In this document: positions 1 to 9,315 of the stretch, piece after piece | Layout: each line of letters starts with the position of its first letter | Numbering within the stretch: position 1 is the first letter of the stretch | Source: Glaciecola sp. KUL10 | Lineage (GTDB): Bacteria; Pseudomonadota; Gammaproteobacteria; Enterobacterales; Alteromonadaceae | NCBI RefSeq assembly: GCF_003203515.1 | Contig: NZ_BGNG01000003.1 | Span: 1 to 64,000, forward strand | Length of the DNA: 64,000 nucleotides | Direction of reading: 5' to 3' | Translations under genes and position numbers: made by a program | The notes under the pieces: generated by a model | The model's input: only the letters and a program-made list of their open reading frames with translations | The model's database searches: none | Told to the model about the DNA's origin: nothing

Positions 1-14
1 TTTTCTAGCCAAGC

Positions 15-99
15 TAACAACTTATTAGCAAGAATGCCGAATATGCACAATCGTACAGCTGCTTCATCCCACCAACCTATGTATTCTAAAACCTTGTTA
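15..99. other. Possible integron attachment-site remnant (weak)
   Basis: The region upstream of the integron integrase is where attI and the first attC site would lie. TAACAA at 15-20 is matched in inverted orientation by TTGTTA at 94-99, an 85-base span that falls in the attC size range. The flanking inner segments are only loosely complementary. GTTATAC (96-102) deviates at one position from the core site GTTRRRY. The evidence is short and could be chance; the rest of bases 1-311 shows no gene. Confidence 0.15.
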
Positions 100-311
100 T
101 ACAACGTTTAAATCAACAATACCAATGAATCAAAACTTAAACAGGCTTGTATTTAGCGAGACTGGGTAAAGTGGGTTTTCTCTCTATACCCATATTGACT
201 GCTAAGCCCATGATTTTAAAAAACATTTATGTGATTTATTTTGCGGTTTAGCAAGTCATCAGATGTGGCATAGCGAGCCAAACACTAATAGTTATAAAAA
301 AAGGATTTTTT

Positions 312-1286
312 ATGTCTAAATATATAGAAAAAGTACGCCATGTAATTCGTGTAAAACAATTTAGTTTGCGTACTGAAAAAGCATATATTGATTGGATAAA
401 GCGCTTTATCCGTTTCAATGAAAAACAGCACCCTGACAATATGGGAGAAAAAGAAGTTGAGCGCTTTTTAACGCATCTCGCAGTTAAAAAAGAAGTATCA
501 CCCGCAACTCAAAACCAAGCGCTTTGTGCGCTAGTATTTCTTTATCGGCATGTTGTAGAACGTGAACTTGTCGACATGAAATTTGGGTATACTAAAAAAG
601 AGAAGCGCATTCCAACTGTGATATCTCCCAAAGAGGTTGAAGCAATTTTATTTCATTTGCCTAGCCTGCATTGCCTGATTGCATCAATTCTTTTTGGATG
701 TGGACTGCGTATCAATGAAGCATTAGCTTTACGTATTAAAGACATTAACTTTGAAGACAATACCGTTTTCATTTTTCGCGGCAAAGGTAAAAAGGACCGA
801 TACTCTATACTTCCGTTGACGCTAAAAGAGCCTCTAAAAAAGCAAATCGGAAAAGCAAAGCGAATCCATGAAAGGGATCTTTCTGAAGGATATGGCAAAG
901 CTTCGGTTCCCAAGGCTCTTCACCGAAAGTACAAATATGCAATGCAGGATACGGCTTGGCAGTACATCTTTCCCTCTACATCAAGGTGTATACACCCTTA
1001 TGACGGCTACATATGTAGACACCACCTACACGAAACCGCCTTTCGCAAAGCGCTACGCAAGGCCGTGCTATTATCAAATGTAAATAAAAGAGTGACATCA
1101 CATACCTTCAGACATTCTTTTGCCACTGAGATGTTAAAATCATCAACTGATATCCGAACACTTCAAGAATTAATGGGACATTCAGATATTCGCACTACTG
1201 AAATATACACACATGTAGTTGGAGATAAATTTGCAGGTAGTACAAGCCCATTAGACAGGTTTAACGGCAAAGGCGAATCGACGTGA
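312..1286 (+). CDS. intI: Integron integrase (IntI-type tyrosine recombinase)
   Basis: Site-specific tyrosine recombinase of the integron class, expected to insert and excise gene cassettes at attI and attC sites. The 324 residues match the usual IntI length. An N-terminal SAM-like core-binding domain (about 8-90) precedes the catalytic domain with R133 (GLRINEA), a basic GKGKKDR strand near 157-163, H264-x-x-R267 (HTFRH), H290 (MGHSD) and nucleophile Y299. About residues 200-245 form the extra insertion that separates IntI from XerC/XerD. The ATG has a good ribosome-binding site (AAGGA, spacing about 6). Cassettes would normally lie upstream of intI, that is off the left edge, so it cannot be seen whether this integrase still serves an array. 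No LexA box was recognised in its promoter. Confidence 0.9.
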   Translation: MSKYIEKVRHVIRVKQFSLRTEKAYIDWIKRFIRFNEKQHPDNMGEKEVERFLTHLAVKKEVSPATQNQALCALVFLYRHVVERELVDMKFGYTKKEKRIPTVISPKEVEAILFHLPSLHCLIASILFGCGLRINEALALRIKDINFEDNTVFIFRGKGKKDRYSILPLTLKEPLKKQIGKAKRIHERDLSEGYGKASVPKALHRKYKYAMQDTAWQYIFPSTSRCIHPYDGYICRHHLHETAFRKALRKAVLLSNVNKRVTSHTFRHSFATEMLKSSTDIRTLQELMGHSDIRTTEIYTHVVGDKFAGSTSPLDRFNGKGEST

Positions 1287-1378
1287 CTTGCAACGATTTA
1301 ACCCCCAGACCTGTCTTATAAGTATTTTTAAAGAATTTTTGTAATAAAGCCTTTTTACTGCAGACTATAAGTATAACG

Positions 1379-1927
1379 GTGTTTTCACGACTCTTAAAAA
1401 GGCATGACTTGAGTCTACATTTTGAAACTATAATCAAAGAACATGGAGGTTTACTCTCTAGGGTGGCGAGCACCTATGAGGCAAACTTAAGCGTGAGGCA
1501 AGAGCTTTATCAAGAGATATGTATCGCTGTCTGGCAAAGCCTGAAAAGCTTTAAACATCAGTCGAGCATTAAAACTTATATTTTGCGCGTTGCCCATAAT
1601 CGATGTATTACACACGTTAATAAAGAAGCAAACAGCTTTAAATCGCACACCGAAAACGACGCGTTAGAACAAGCAGATAAAACGCTAATCAATCACAATG
1701 GTGATATAAAATCACTCGAAACTGACCTGATGCAATCTCAACAGCTTGAACAAATGTTATCGTTTATTAGGGAGTTAAAGCTCCCTGCTCGGCAAGTTAT
1801 TACCTTATCATTAGAGGGCTTAGCTTATGATGAGATTGCAGACATCACGGGTTTAAGTAAAACGAACATCGGCGTCATGATTACCCGTATTCGCCAACAA
1901 ATTAAAGAGCAATTAGCTGATGCATAA
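1379..1927 (+). CDS. ECF-type RNA polymerase sigma factor
   Basis: Small sigma-70 family protein of about 180 residues with only regions 2 and 4, as expected for extracytoplasmic-function sigma factors. Region 2 is visible at about residues 15-80 (QELYQEICIAVWQSL, then the TYILRVAHNRC segment that contacts the -10 element). Region 4 is at about 125-178, with a helix-turn-helix around YDEIADITGLSKTNIGVMITR. The start is uncertain: the GTG at 1379 has no clear ribosome-binding site, whereas TTG at 1409 has AAAAGG about 6 bases upstream and would still leave region 2 intact. The stop overlaps the next gene by 8 bases, so the two are probably translationally coupled. The regulon is unknown. Confidence 0.85.
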   Translation: MFSRLLKRHDLSLHFETIIKEHGGLLSRVASTYEANLSVRQELYQEICIAVWQSLKSFKHQSSIKTYILRVAHNRCITHVNKEANSFKSHTENDALEQADKTLINHNGDIKSLETDLMQSQQLEQMLSFIRELKLPARQVITLSLEGLAYDEIADITGLSKTNIGVMITRIRQQIKEQLADA

Positions 1928-2495
1928 TTCACCTGACAATGATCCTTTAGCGGGCATTTGGCAAACACAACAAACGCTCAATATAGATAGCCAACAGGTT
2001 GCTAAACAAGCGCAAGAGCAAGTTTATAAGCAGCGTTTTTATATTTTCTTAGACTTCTTAAGCTTAAGTCCATTTGCCCTCTTGTTTTTAATTGATTTCA
2101 CATTTCCGCCCTTTCTTAAAGTACTGACTGCAATCGTATTTATCGCTGGGCTATCAATGGTCATCTACTTTACGAAACTGCGCTGGAATGCTGCATTTGC
2201 GCAAACTCAAACAACCGCTGATTATTTAACGTTATTGATAAAGCAATATGAAAACAATGCACTGATCGCACGCATCAATAAACATTCAGCGTGGATATCA
2301 TGCATCGTATCAGTAATTGCAATGGCTTTAGCGCTGCACTTTAGTGACAGAACCTGGGAAGAACGCGGTCTTAGGGTTGTCATAATTTGTATCATTATGA
2401 TCGTGCTACTGGCCGCTTGGTATATATGGGCCGATAAACGCCAACAGCGATTTAAAGATCAAGCGGATAGGTTGAGAGAAGTGAATATGCAGTGA
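1920..2495 (+). CDS. Membrane protein coupled to the ECF sigma factor
   Basis: Function not recognised. The 191-residue product has a soluble N-terminal stretch of about 38 residues and four hydrophobic segments in two hairpins (roughly 40-62, 66-86, 122-143 and 151-170). A basic cytoplasmic-looking tail ends the protein. The gene overlaps the sigma-factor stop, which is the usual position of an anti-sigma factor. It has neither a zinc-binding anti-sigma motif nor a periplasmic RskA or FecR-like domain. The inference is a membrane-tethered partner or sensor for the sigma factor, with no direct sequence proof. Confidence 0.6.
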   Translation: MHNSPDNDPLAGIWQTQQTLNIDSQQVAKQAQEQVYKQRFYIFLDFLSLSPFALLFLIDFTFPPFLKVLTAIVFIAGLSMVIYFTKLRWNAAFAQTQTTADYLTLLIKQYENNALIARINKHSAWISCIVSVIAMALALHFSDRTWEERGLRVVIICIIMIVLLAAWYIWADKRQQRFKDQADRLREVNMQ

Positions 2496-2503
2496 TAGAA
2501 AAG

Positions 2504-2526
2504 GCTTGGTGCAAATCACACCAAGC
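2504..2526. terminator. Convergent rho-independent terminator
   Basis: GCTTGGTG and CACCAAGC form an 8-bp stem around a 7-base loop between two convergent genes. On the minus strand the stem is followed by CCTTTTC, so it best serves the FMN reductase gene transcribed leftwards; it may also stop the sigma-factor operon. Confidence 0.55.
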
Positions 2527-2560
2527 TTATGATTTAGTAAATCTACGCGTTTACTAGAGA

Positions 2561-3121
2561 CTACTTCAAAAAATCAGCCAAAGCCTTACCCAAACCATGC
2601 AGACCTTTGACAGTTTTTTCGTCAGTCACGTCACCTTCATCATTGACTAATTTCGAAACACCGCTCACCGCAAGCTGGTTAGGAAGCACAATCATACTGA
2701 TATTTCCCAATAACATTCTTAAAGGTACTAAACCACGAATACCGCCTAAACCACCAGGTGAAGCAGCCATAATAACAGCCGCTTTATTTTTAAACGCTTG
2801 CAGTGGCTTTTCGCCCTCTTGCATCCTTGATGCCCAATCGATTGCGTTTTTTAACAATGCGCTATATCCAGAGTTATATTCTGGGCTGGCAATTAAAAAT
2901 CCATCGTGTGCCATTAGCAGGTCTTTAAACGCTTGCGCTTTTTCGGGCATGCCTTCACTCGCTTCCAAATCTTCGTTGAATATGGGCATATCAAACTCAC
3001 TCATGTCGATAACGGTGACTTCAGCACCTTGCGCTATTGCGCCTTCTGCTGCGCACTTTACGATTGAATGATTGTATGAGCCTTTTCTGCCACTGCCTGA
3101 GAATGCGAGTATCTTTGCCAT
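2561..3121 (-). CDS. NADPH-dependent FMN reductase family flavoprotein
   Basis: Flavodoxin-fold reductase of the NAD(P)H:FMN / azobenzene reductase family (186 residues, usual length). The FMN phosphate-binding loop is the N-terminal GSGRKGSYNHS segment (about 9-19), and the SPEYN motif near residue 79 is diagnostic of this family. A glycine-rich ASPGGLGG loop follows near 120. It probably reduces FMN, quinones or similar acceptors in the cytosol. It is monocistronic and flanked by a convergent terminator downstream; the physiological substrate cannot be told from sequence. Confidence 0.85.
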   Translation of the reverse strand: MAKILAFSGSGRKGSYNHSIVKCAAEGAIAQGAEVTVIDMSEFDMPIFNEDLEASEGMPEKAQAFKDLLMAHDGFLIASPEYNSGYSALLKNAIDWASRMQEGEKPLQAFKNKAAVIMAASPGGLGGIRGLVPLRMLLGNISMIVLPNQLAVSGVSKLVNDEGDVTDEKTVKGLHGLGKALADFLK

Positions 3122-3243
3122 GTTACTTCCTAGTTATGATTACTTAATCGTGTTTATATCATACGACAAGAAGTATTTTTGGTTTAGAAAACAATCTGTA
3201 TTCAAAGAAACTAGGAATCTGGTTAATTAGCACGTCACGTTAA

Positions 3244-4413
3244 TCAGGTGCTACGTTGCATAAACTCTAAAGCTTTTGGAATCGCATCAGCGTAACGTTT
3301 AACATCTGCAATTCGCCCTGCACTCACGCGTGACCAATTTTGATATGTTCGATATTGTCCTCGAATCAATATGTTCTCTTTTGCCATTGCCATTCTAAAG
3401 GCATTTGCATCGCCATTTTTTCCCAAATCGACAAATACGAAGTTTGTACTTGACGGGAGCGCGCTTAAACCATTTGCTTTGACAGCATCCAGAATTATAC
3501 CTTTAGCTTCAGAAATTTTGTCTCTTGAGAATTTTATAAATGACTGGTCATTAAAACTGGCTATGGCTGCTGCAAGACCGGCTTGATTGATCGTGTAAGT
3601 TCCCAATCCATACCGATTTATCCATTCTATTTTTTCTGGTGCGCCTAACATGTACCCTACCCGTAAGCCCGCAAGTCCGTATATCTTTGAAAACGTTCTT
3701 GCAACAATCACGTTGTGTCCCTGTTTAATAAGTGGCACCATCGAGTTTTTTACGGGGTCATCAATCAGTTCGTTGTATGCTTCATCAACTAAGACCAAGG
3801 TTTTCTTCGATGCTTTTATGCAAAATTCTTTCAATTTAATAGGGTCTAGCGTTTTTCCTGTTGGGTTATTCGGATTGCAGACGTGCACCATCGCAACATC
3901 TTCGTCAATCGCTTGATACAAAGCATCAAGGTCAATATCTAAGTCTGCAGTATTGGGGACGCGTTTAATTTCAGGCCCACCTTGCTTCAAAGGAACACTG
4001 GACGTTGTGTCCCAAAATAAGTCTGGGCCAAGAATGGTCCCCTTTGATGCAGCAGCCATCGCAGCGAAAGACAAAACAGGGCTAGAGCCAGCGCTCAATG
4101 AGATGTTTTCCCGTTCTAAACCGTAGTATTCACCCAACATATCTAAGAGTTTCATTGCAGCAGGATAAGCATAATAAGCACCACCTGTTGAAATTGCTTC
4201 TGTCATCGCCTTAATAGCATCGGGGCTGGGCCCAAAAGGGTTTTCATTAGCATTTAACTTTGCGATACCTGGCTTTGGACCATAATATAGTTTTTCAACA
4301 GCAACTTTATCAGCGTGGGTGGCGCCAGAGTATGTTAAAATTCCAGCAGCACTGACTGCAGAAGCTGCTAGCGTGCGACCTAAAAATAATCTTCTTGAAT
4401 GATTGTAGCTCAT
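3244..4413 (-). CDS. Tat-exported HisC-like PLP-dependent aminotransferase
   Basis: Fold-type I class I/II aminotransferase most like histidinol-phosphate aminotransferases: KLNANENPFG near residue 53, CNPNNPTG near 179, LVDEAYNE with D210, and the Schiff-base lysine K243 in FSKIYGLAGLR. Unlike cytosolic HisC it begins with a clear twin-arginine signal (SRRLFLG at residues 6-12, then a hydrophobic stretch to about 34). A periplasmic location is therefore expected, exported folded with its cofactor. The ATG at 4413 is chosen because it has AAGGAAA upstream and starts the signal peptide; a longer in-frame start at 4497 would bury the signal. It is the last gene of the receptor/permease operon. 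The substrate is unknown, and a role in histidine biosynthesis is unlikely. Confidence 0.85.
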   Translation of the reverse strand: MSYNHSRRLFLGRTLAASAVSAAGILTYSGATHADKVAVEKLYYGPKPGIAKLNANENPFGPSPDAIKAMTEAISTGGAYYAYPAAMKLLDMLGEYYGLERENISLSAGSSPVLSFAAMAAASKGTILGPDLFWDTTSSVPLKQGGPEIKRVPNTADLDIDLDALYQAIDEDVAMVHVCNPNNPTGKTLDPIKLKEFCIKASKKTLVLVDEAYNELIDDPVKNSMVPLIKQGHNVIVARTFSKIYGLAGLRVGYMLGAPEKIEWINRYGLGTYTINQAGLAAAIASFNDQSFIKFSRDKISEAKGIILDAVKANGLSALPSSTNFVFVDLGKNGDANAFRMAMAKENILIRGQYRTYQNWSRVSAGRIADVKRYADAIPKALEFMQRST

Positions 4414-4441
4414 AACTTTTTTTCCTTTTTTATAAAGTTTT

Positions 4442-5269
4442 TTAGCCATTGAAGTACTTGTAAAACATTGCAAACGAAACGACGACGAGGTAGACACCGA
4501 AAGCTCTTTTTAGTCTCGTTTCGTTAAAGTGATGGGCCAATTTGACGCCAATTGGGGCCGTTAAGATTGACCCAATGCTTATGAAGAACAAAGCTGGAAG
4601 ATTGATATAGCCAACAGTACCAAATGGTAACTGCGTGTTAGGAACTTGCTCCATCAGCAAAAAACCAATAGTACCGGGCAACCCTATCAAAACACCCACA
4701 CCAGCAGCGGTGGCGACAGCTTGTTGTATCGTGCGCCTACAGACAGTCATGGTGATTACCATTGGCGTCCCACCTCCAATGCCAAGTAAGGCAGAAAAGC
4801 CTCCCAACACAAATGCAAAAGATGCTTTAAGCATACCTTGAGGCATGGCGTGTGATGCTCCTTCACGCACCACCAGCGTAGGAAACAAAAAATAAACGGA
4901 GTAAAACAAAACACCACCAGCAAATATGACCGTCAGCATTGAACTATCACTATTATTGGCGATTAAAATTCCGCCAAGTGCTCCCAATACAATCCAAGCA
5001 GACCAAGACTTTAAAAGCTTGAAATCAACTGCTCCTTTTTTGTTATGAGCAACCAAAGCTCTTGCACTAGAAATCACGATTGAAGCTAATGATGTCCCAA
5101 TGGCAACTTTCACTAATTCTTGGGATTCGACAACGAATAAAGGAAACACGGCTGTGAGGGCTGGCACAACGACAAACCCTCCGCCATTTCCAAATAGACC
5201 GGAGGTGAAACCTGCGGCCGCACCAGCAATACAAAGTGCAACCACAAGCCAGATAATATTAACATCCAT
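4442..5269 (-). CDS. TauE/SafE family membrane permease
   Basis: Polytopic inner-membrane protein of about 275 residues. It has the two-repeat, eight-helix organisation of the sulfite/organosulfonate exporter family (TauE/SafE, DUF81). The typical glycine-rich loops are present: GLFGNGGGFVVVP in the first repeat and LLGIGGGTPMV in the second. The ATG at 5269 is preferred because it lies just 12 bases after the receptor stop and gives a normal first membrane helix; upstream in-frame starts would overlap the receptor gene. Members transport small anions, often sulfur- or carboxylate-containing, in either direction. The context, between an outer-membrane receptor and a periplasmic aminotransferase, suggests handling of the same imported nutrient or its product. 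Confidence 0.85.
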   Translation of the reverse strand: MDVNIIWLVVALCIAGAAAGFTSGLFGNGGGFVVVPALTAVFPLFVVESQELVKVAIGTSLASIVISSARALVAHNKKGAVDFKLLKSWSAWIVLGALGGILIANNSDSSMLTVIFAGGVLFYSVYFLFPTLVVREGASHAMPQGMLKASFAFVLGGFSALLGIGGGTPMVITMTVCRRTIQQAVATAAGVGVLIGLPGTIGFLLMEQVPNTQLPFGTVGYINLPALFFISIGSILTAPIGVKLAHHFNETRLKRAFGVYLVVVSFAMFYKYFNG

Positions 5270-5280
5270 ATAATTCGCTG

Positions 5281-7881
5281 CTAAAACTTGGCGACGAGCT
5301 TGGTGTAATAAAATCCACCTTGCCAATCAACAACCGAATCTGAGCGGTAAATTCGGCCGCAACATGAATCACCAGGTAAATCAGAAGGATCAGGGTAGTT
5401 ATCAAATAAGTTTCTTACACCAAAAGCCAAGGACAAGGTTTCAGTTATGAAATATGTGCCTTCAAGATCCACAAAGACCTCTGAGCCAAACGTTTGCACG
5501 TCATCTCCGTCAATATTGTCGTACTCTCCGTAGTAGCTAAGTCGAACAAGCCCTTGAAATGATTCATATGCATGTTTTGCCGAAAAGACTCCGCGCATTG
5601 TTGGCGTGCCATTTTCAAAATCAAACTGGTTTTCGGCATTTAAGAATTCACTAGGGTCTGAGGCAAATTCTGTCTTATTGTAGTTGATCGAACCTGTGAG
5701 CATAGTGTCACCCAACTCACCTTTAAGTGAATAGGTGGCAACAAAGTCTACCCCTTCAGTTGACGTGTCAAATGCGTTTTGAAAGTAGTTTACTCCACCG
5801 ATTGACTCAGCACCGACGACACCGGCTGCTTGTAATGCTAAGAAATTATCATATGCGTCACCACTGCTAGCGTCGGACGATACATCACGTGTTGAAACCG
5901 CATTAACCCTATCTTCCAGTTCAATTAAGTAGTAATCAAGCGTGATATTCAATTGTCCAAAATCCGCAGTGACACCAAAGGTATAGTTAGTAGACGTTTC
6001 TGGTTTTAGGGCATTTGCACCAAGCGCTTGAGCAACAGCGCCCGAAGCAGGGAATAAACCGACTGCCACTGGTGTACCGTTGGGTAAGCGCGTCGACACA
6101 TTTGTTGTACCTTGCTGACCCGGTGTGGGAGCCCTAAATCCTGTACCTATCGAGCCTCGAAGCCCTATCTCTTCACTTGCTTGATAAAAGCCTGCTAGTT
6201 TATAAACCACCTCCGATCCAAAGTCAGAGTAGTCCTCGAATCTTATCGCGGCTTGAGCAAACAAATCATCGGTAATATCACCACTTACATCACCATAAAT
6301 AGCGTATGAATCACGCGAATAACTCTCTGAAAATTCGGGAGAATACCCTGGGAAACCATTAGAACCAACCGCCATTACTTGATAGACCGGATCATCAGAA
6401 TCTGCACAATTAAGTGTTGAACCGTTAGCAATCACCGTCAAGCCAGCAGAAGTTGGCGCGTCCTGTGAACAAAAGCCCCACGGATCTGCTTTTGCATAGG
6501 GGCCATCAATGTATGACTCCAACTGACCTTCGGCAATATCATAAGTCTCATCAAGATAACTCACGCCAAAGGCAAGTGTCATATCGTCAAGGTCATAAAT
6601 AAAGTCGCCTTGAACTTGAAACTCTTCATTCGACAGCGTACCTGGGTTAAATTCAGTGCCTGACGCATCACCAAGAGAAGGGTTTATTGTGTTCGCAAGG
6701 GTGTAAGCTATTTCGTTATAGCCATACCTTGCGCTTAGATCGTAGCTTAAAGCAGAACTTGTGTTTCCTTTTATGCCGGTCGTAAATGAATAATCTTCTA
6801 TCTCACCTGTAAAGCGAGGTGTAAAACCACCGGGGTAAATTTCTAGCGGATTCCAAATACTGCCGTCCTCTAACCTAATGTTTTGCATAACACTATTAAA
6901 GGGATAACGGTAAAAAAATGAACCATCACCTTCGCTACTGGTATAGTTGCTAAAGGCATACCAAGATAAATCGTTGGAAATGTCATAACCAGCATTGACG
7001 AATAATCTGAATGCCTCAGCGTTTGGCTGGCCCCATGGTTGAACTACGTCTGCAGAATGTACGCTTCTTCCCATCTCTTGCGCCGCCGCAAAGAATTCAG
7101 GGGTGACATATTGGGCATAGCTTGCATCGGGGTTAAAGTCCGCTAGGCTAGGATCAACGCAGAACCAAGATTCGCAATATTGCTCACCTCTACTTGTGGA
7201 TTGAGTATCATTAATCTCTAATGATACGCTCACAAACCCGTCGTCGCCGAGCGCAAAACCTTTGTTAGCGCCAAATGTAATTGACTCTCCATCTCCCTCA
7301 AAGTGTTCACCGTACTCCGCACTAAACGTGCCGCCTTCAGTATTTTCCTTCAACTGAAAATTGATCACACCGGCAATCGCATCTGAACCATACTGCGCCG
7401 CGGCACCATCTCTTAGTACTTCTACAGCCCCCAGAGATACTGCTGGAATCGTCGCTAAATCAGGACCTTGAGTTCCAGAACCACCAATTTGAACTAATGC
7501 CGAACGGTGCCTTCTTTTACCATTAACAAGCACGAGCGTCTTGTCTGTAGGCATCCCCCTTAAGGTCGCAGGACGAATGAAAGTTGCGCCATCTGATATT
7601 GGCTGCCTTGATAAATCGTAAGACGGCACGAGTGTTTTCAAGACATCATTTAAGTCAGAAAAAGCGACGCCCTCAATGTCTTCTACACTGAGTACATCCA
7701 CGGGAACGGGTGAAGTACCCACTGAGCGAGGGGCGCCCCTTGCACCAACGACAGCAATTTTTTCGACGTTATCAAGCTGCGTCTCTGATTCATTGGTTTG
7801 TGAAAGAGCAAGTGCTGGAAACAGGCATGCATTTGCGCCAAGTAGCGCGACTACGACTTTGTTAAGTTTGAAATTTTCCAT
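5281..7881 (-). CDS. TonB-dependent outer-membrane receptor (substrate unknown)
   Basis: Outer-membrane active transporter of 866 residues. A signal peptide (hydrophobic core about 8-26, cleavage near ALSQ) is followed by a TonB-box-like VEKIAVVG. The plug domain follows (about 45-165, with DVLSVEDIEG, LRGMPTDKTLVLVNGKRR and GSDAIAGVINF), then a 22-strand barrel ending in a terminal phenylalanine. The ATG at 7881 is chosen because it has GGGAG upstream and begins the signal peptide. The first gene of an operon with the TauE/SafE permease and the exported aminotransferase, and divergent from a LysR regulator, which probably controls it. The ligand is not apparent. Confidence 0.9.
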   Translation of the reverse strand: MENFKLNKVVVALLGANACLFPALALSQTNESETQLDNVEKIAVVGARGAPRSVGTSPVPVDVLSVEDIEGVAFSDLNDVLKTLVPSYDLSRQPISDGATFIRPATLRGMPTDKTLVLVNGKRRHRSALVQIGGSGTQGPDLATIPAVSLGAVEVLRDGAAAQYGSDAIAGVINFQLKENTEGGTFSAEYGEHFEGDGESITFGANKGFALGDDGFVSVSLEINDTQSTSRGEQYCESWFCVDPSLADFNPDASYAQYVTPEFFAAAQEMGRSVHSADVVQPWGQPNAEAFRLFVNAGYDISNDLSWYAFSNYTSSEGDGSFFYRYPFNSVMQNIRLEDGSIWNPLEIYPGGFTPRFTGEIEDYSFTTGIKGNTSSALSYDLSARYGYNEIAYTLANTINPSLGDASGTEFNPGTLSNEEFQVQGDFIYDLDDMTLAFGVSYLDETYDIAEGQLESYIDGPYAKADPWGFCSQDAPTSAGLTVIANGSTLNCADSDDPVYQVMAVGSNGFPGYSPEFSESYSRDSYAIYGDVSGDITDDLFAQAAIRFEDYSDFGSEVVYKLAGFYQASEEIGLRGSIGTGFRAPTPGQQGTTNVSTRLPNGTPVAVGLFPASGAVAQALGANALKPETSTNYTFGVTADFGQLNITLDYYLIELEDRVNAVSTRDVSSDASSGDAYDNFLALQAAGVVGAESIGGVNYFQNAFDTSTEGVDFVATYSLKGELGDTMLTGSINYNKTEFASDPSEFLNAENQFDFENGTPTMRGVFSAKHAYESFQGLVRLSYYGEYDNIDGDDVQTFGSEVFVDLEGTYFITETLSLAFGVRNLFDNYPDPSDLPGDSCCGRIYRSDSVVDWQGGFYYTKLVAKF

Positions 7882-8246
7882 AAACAACGTTCTCCCAATT
7901 TTTGATCTTGTGAAAGCCAAACGCACCTTTATGGTTCATTGCTACACGTTTTTTGTTGGTTTCATTTAAATGAATACTCGCCCCTAAAGTAAAAAACACC
8001 GACGATTGTGGGAAGAAAGGAATTGATGGAGGGATATAAATAAAACTTTTATTGCCTTTCTAAATAACTGAATTTAATAGAAATAATAACAGTATTATGA
8101 TTGGATTTATTTTTAGGAAAAATTGAACCACTTAATGTATTAACAATTCATTAATGAGGTCAAATTTTGAACGGAATAATCCTTGCTAGTAATTTCAGTA
8201 GCATTTAAAGAGCTTTTACTGCACCTATAATCTGACAACGGTCATC
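7882..8246. promoter_or_regulatory. Divergent promoter region between receptor operon and LysR gene
   Basis: A 365-base A+T-rich intergenic region carries the promoters for two divergent units. No protein-coding gene is seen. TCATTAATGA at 8148-8157 is a perfect 10-bp palindrome about 90 bases before the LysR start and could be part of an operator; LysR sites (T-N11-A type) are too loose to assign with certainty. Confidence 0.4.
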
Positions 8247-9194
8247 ATGAATTCAAAACAGCTCACGTTTTTTTTAACTGCATTAGAGACCAATAGCATT
8301 GCTGCTGCAGCAAGAAAGCTAGAAGTGACACAACCTGCAATCAGCCAACAAATTGCAAAACTAGAGGAGAGTTTAGACGCGACTCTTTTAGTGAGAGACT
8401 TTAGAGGCGTTTACCCCACTGAAGAAGGTCTTATTTTTGCCAAACACGCACGCAACATTCTGCGTGAGTTTGATCAGGCAAAAGCCAGTATTAACGAGTC
8501 TGTAGCCTTGCAAAATACCGAAATCAAAATTGGCATGATGCCATCAATTTGCAACGTACTTTCTATCCCGCTTATTGATGAGCTATCTGATCTTGATTTA
8601 GGCATTAGCATCGATATTAGTACCGGCCCATCCTATTCCTTGTCGGGTTGGTTGGAGAATAACAAGATAGATCTTGCTTTGTCTTATGAACAAGCTTTCG
8701 CATCTGACTTTATGGTCGCAACGCCTTTGCTTGAAGAATTTATGTACCTTGTGGTCGGCACAAAATCGGCTGACATTAATCATCAAACGATTTTGAATAA
8801 GAGCAGTATTCCCTTTTGGGCACTCGGTGAATTTAAAGTGTTAGTACCAGGCAACAAAGACGCTTTGGGCAAATTTATTAGAAAATATGAGCATGACACA
8901 GGGGTAAGACTAAACCATGACGCAAGTTATACGGGGCATTTAATGACGGGGTTAAGACAAGTCTTAATGGGAAAGAGCCTTGCAATTCTTCCCTCTGCCG
9001 CTTTTCATCATCTAGAAGAACAGGCGCTTGTGAGCTCATTGAAAATCATTGAACCTGAAATGCGCAGAAGAGTACTTGCAATTACCCACAAGAACAAACC
9101 TCGGTCAAAAAGCGTGATTGAGGTGATTGGTATCATTCAATCAATTGTCAGAGCTGTTCACCGCGCCGGCATTTGGCGTGGTGAATTATGCTAA
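8247..9194 (+). CDS. LysR-family transcriptional regulator
   Basis: A 315-residue LysR-type regulator of normal length. The N-terminal winged helix-turn-helix occupies about residues 1-60 (SIAAAARKLEVTQPAISQQIAKLEE). It is followed by a linker helix and a two-lobed periplasmic-binding-fold effector domain (about 90-300; EIKIGMMPS opens it). It is transcribed away from the receptor/permease/aminotransferase operon, the classic layout in which the regulator activates the divergent operon in response to its substrate or intermediate. The co-inducer is unknown. Confidence 0.9.
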   Translation: MNSKQLTFFLTALETNSIAAAARKLEVTQPAISQQIAKLEESLDATLLVRDFRGVYPTEEGLIFAKHARNILREFDQAKASINESVALQNTEIKIGMMPSICNVLSIPLIDELSDLDLGISIDISTGPSYSLSGWLENNKIDLALSYEQAFASDFMVATPLLEEFMYLVVGTKSADINHQTILNKSSIPFWALGEFKVLVPGNKDALGKFIRKYEHDTGVRLNHDASYTGHLMTGLRQVLMGKSLAILPSAAFHHLEEQALVSSLKIIEPEMRRRVLAITHKNKPRSKSVIEVIGIIQSIVRAVHRAGIWRGELC

Positions 9195-9210
9195 CGGTTC
9201 CGACGGTTTA

Positions 9211-9306
9211 AAGGAGGTTTCCTTTTTCAAGGGAATGACGACTCTTCGTTGTTTACTTTGGTGGGTTCCAAGGAGGTTCCCGCATGCGCGGGAATGACGG
9301 GCTCTT
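9211..9306. repeat. Two copies of a dispersed-type hairpin repeat
   Basis: Two related units of about 36 bases stand in tandem (9211-9245 and 9270-9306). Each begins AAGGAGGTT and ends GGGAATGACG followed by CTCTT. The second has a hairpin, CCCGCATGCGCGGG, and the first has a degenerate counterpart. The GC-rich core ending in GGGAATGACG resembles short intergenic repeats common in proteobacterial chromosomes. They lie between the convergent ends of the LysR gene and argS and could help terminate transcription. Confidence 0.6.
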
Positions 9307-9315
9307 TTGGACAAC

